Assembly (NCBI GenBank): GCA_947259375.1
Contig: CAMYLZ010000022.1
Location: 124,001 to 188,000, forward strand
Length of the DNA stretch: 64,000 bases
Source: an uncultured Parvularculaceae bacterium
GTDB taxonomy: Bacteria; Pseudomonadota; Alphaproteobacteria; Caulobacterales; Parvularculaceae
Direction of reading: 5' to 3'
The first letter of the stretch is position 1, and every line of letters starts with the position of its first letter. The notes below the pieces were generated by a model. It saw only the letters and a list, made by a program, of their open reading frames with translations, was not told the DNA's origin and ran no database searches. The position numbers and the translations under genes are program-made. Positions 62,968 through 64,000 of this stretch are shown here, one piece after another.

Positions 62968-63135
62968 ATGAATATTGATAACGACGCCTTTGCCTTCACC
63001 AATTTCCTGGCCTTGACCGCCTTCTGTGTCGGTCTGATCGCGCGCCGCCGCCAGCAGGCGCCGTTGATGCTTCTTAGCGCCGAATCATTCGAAGCGGCTT
63101 TTGTGCGGCGGCGCCGCGCCGACGACAAACTCTGA
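62968..63135 (+). CDS. Possible 55-aa membrane mini-protein
   Basis: The ATG at 62968 opens 55 codons ending 19 bases before the exporter start. The N-terminal half has one hydrophobic segment (FTNFLALTAFCVGLI) and the C-terminal half is Arg-rich. The ribosome-binding site is poor (GGGAC) and no family is recognised, so the evidence is mainly position and direction. Confidence 0.3.
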   Translation: MNIDNDAFAFTNFLALTAFCVGLIARRRQQAPLMLLSAESFEAAFVRRRRADDKL

Positions 63136-63154
63136 AAGCGGAGCAAAACGCGCC

Positions 63155-64000
63155 ATGACATTGCCGAATATGAGCCCCGTGAACAGGCCGCGCCCATATA
63201 TATGGGCAGCCGCCATATTCAGCCTGATCATGGTCGCATTGGTTGCGGCGCCGACATTCGCGCCAAATACGTTTCCTTTCCTCCAACCACTCAAGATCGA
63301 TACCGATCCGGAAAACATGCTCGCCGCCGACGAACCGGTCCGCATTTTTCACAACGCCATGAAGGCGGAATTTGCGCTCCATGATTTGATCGTCGTGGGC
63401 GTCGTCAATGACAAACACGAGGAAGGCGTTTTCAATGCCGAAACGCTAACCGATATATTTGAGCTTACAGCCTTTGCGGAAACCATCCGCTGGTCCGCCA
63501 AGGATTCAGGCGACGCGGAGGCTGAACAAACCGGCGTCATCGCTGTCGATATCATCGCGCCATCGACCGTCGATTCCATTGAACAAGCTGGCCTCGGTTC
63601 CGTTCGCTTCGACTGGCTATTGTCTGCGCCGCCGCAATCGGATGCCGAAGCGTTGGCTGTACGCACCCGCGCGCAGCGCATTCCAACCCTGAATGACACT
63701 CTCGTTTCCGCCGACGGCAAGGCAATTGCCCTTTATATTCCGATTACGTCGAAAGACGTTGGTTTTCGGGTCGCTAGCGCGTTGCGGGACCGAATTTCGA
63801 CTTTTGACGGCGACGCTGTCTATTACATCACGGGCCTTCCGGTCGCTCAGGACCAGTTTGGCGTGGAAATGTTTAGACAAATGGCGATCTCAGCCCCGCT
63901 CGCCATGGCGCTTATTTTCGTGCTGATGTGGTTTTTCTTTCGGCGGCTCAACCTCATCGCTTCACCAATGATCGTCGCCATGGTTTCGGTCATCGGCGCT
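63155..64000 (+). CDS. RND/MMPL-type exporter, N-terminal part
   Basis: 282 codons, open at the right edge. One N-terminal transmembrane helix (AAAIFSLIMVALVAA) is followed by a periplasmic domain and a second helix (PLAMALIFVLMWFFF), the layout of MMPL/hopanoid-type RND exporters; the motif KIDTDPENML after the first helix is common in that group. Two ATGs (63155 and 63170) are possible, with GGAG 12 bases before the first. It diverges from the ArsR repressor, so it is probably induced when that repressor releases. Cargo unknown. Confidence 0.75.
   Translation, partial: MTLPNMSPVNRPRPYIWAAAIFSLIMVALVAAPTFAPNTFPFLQPLKIDTDPENMLAADEPVRIFHNAMKAEFALHDLIVVGVVNDKHEEGVFNAETLTDIFELTAFAETIRWSAKDSGDAEAEQTGVIAVDIIAPSTVDSIEQAGLGSVRFDWLLSAPPQSDAEALAVRTRAQRIPTLNDTLVSADGKAIALYIPITSKDVGFRVASALRDRISTFDGDAVYYITGLPVAQDQFGVEMFRQMAISAPLAMALIFVLMWFFFRRLNLIASPMIVAMVSVIGA

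Noticed and set aside
1-64000. CRISPR array, prophage, insertion sequence, tRNA or rRNA
   Set aside because: No regularly spaced repeats, integrase/transposase motifs, cloverleaf or rRNA sequence noticed on reading.

Overview
The window reads as chromosomal DNA of an aerobic alphaproteobacterium of the Caulobacterales/Parvularculales/Hyphomonadales type. This is inferred from large TonB-dependent receptors of the Xanthomonas/Caulobacter kind, a MalY-like maltose carrier, a FixL/FixJ/FixK oxygen-response set and moderately GC-rich coding sequence. I saw no rRNA, tRNA, CRISPR array, prophage or insertion sequence.

Region 1 (1-14.2 kb) is a maltodextrin/starch utilisation locus. It has a lipoprotein GH13 enzyme, two flavin-dependent (tryptophan-type) halogenase homologues that converge tail to tail, a large TonB receptor, an exported GH13 amylase coupled to a cytoplasmic alpha-glucosidase, and an MFS carrier coupled to a LacI-type regulator. 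A near-identical 16-bp element (consensus WTGTAATTTTTTGCAA) lies in front of three of its transcription units and is probably the LacI operator. The start of a further exported protein leaves the window on the left.

Region 2 (14.5-31.8 kb) is an aromatic, probably indole/tryptophan, catabolic island. The + operon (SDR, hotdog thioesterase, RidA-like protein, glutaryl-CoA dehydrogenase-like enzyme, 2-aminobenzoyl-CoA monooxygenase/reductase-type fusion) looks like the CoA-dependent anthranilate route without its CoA ligase. Next to it are an NSS amino-acid symporter, a MarR regulator, a TonB receptor, an unusual double-CDGSH/double-cupin fusion with an aminotransferase, and a minus-strand operon of indolepyruvate oxidoreductase alpha and beta, a second MarR and a kynurenine-formamidase-like hydrolase. 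Together they suggest: import, transamination to an arylpyruvate, oxidation to an aryl-acetyl-CoA, ring opening and deformylation, then 2-aminobenzoyl-CoA degradation. This route is inferred, and the ring-opening step is unassigned.

Region 3 (32.0-39.6 kb) holds a DUF2189-type membrane protein and a heme-copper oxidase operon: a small coupled leader ORF, subunits II, I, III, III and IV, membrane-anchored cytochrome c, a tiny zinc-ribbon ORF and a CPGC thiol-redox protein.

Region 4 (39.7-62.5 kb) is a low-oxygen/stress region. FNR/FixK-type boxes (TTGAT/C-N4-ATCAA and close variants) precede several units. It contains a site-2 protease with CBS domains, AMP/thymidine phosphorylase, a PRPP synthetase paralogue, a beta-CASP RNase, two universal stress proteins, a P2-type cation ATPase with a flippase-like membrane protein and cytochrome c lipoprotein, a host-attachment-family protein, an ABC/FtsX/HlyD exporter, a CBS protein and an APH-like/ATPase fusion. 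It ends with the likely controllers: a Crp/FixK-type regulator, FixJ and a soluble heme-PAS FixL.

Region 5 (62.5-64 kb) is a divergent pair: an ArsR-type repressor with a perfect palindromic operator, and a tiny ORF followed by an RND/MMPL exporter cut by the right edge.
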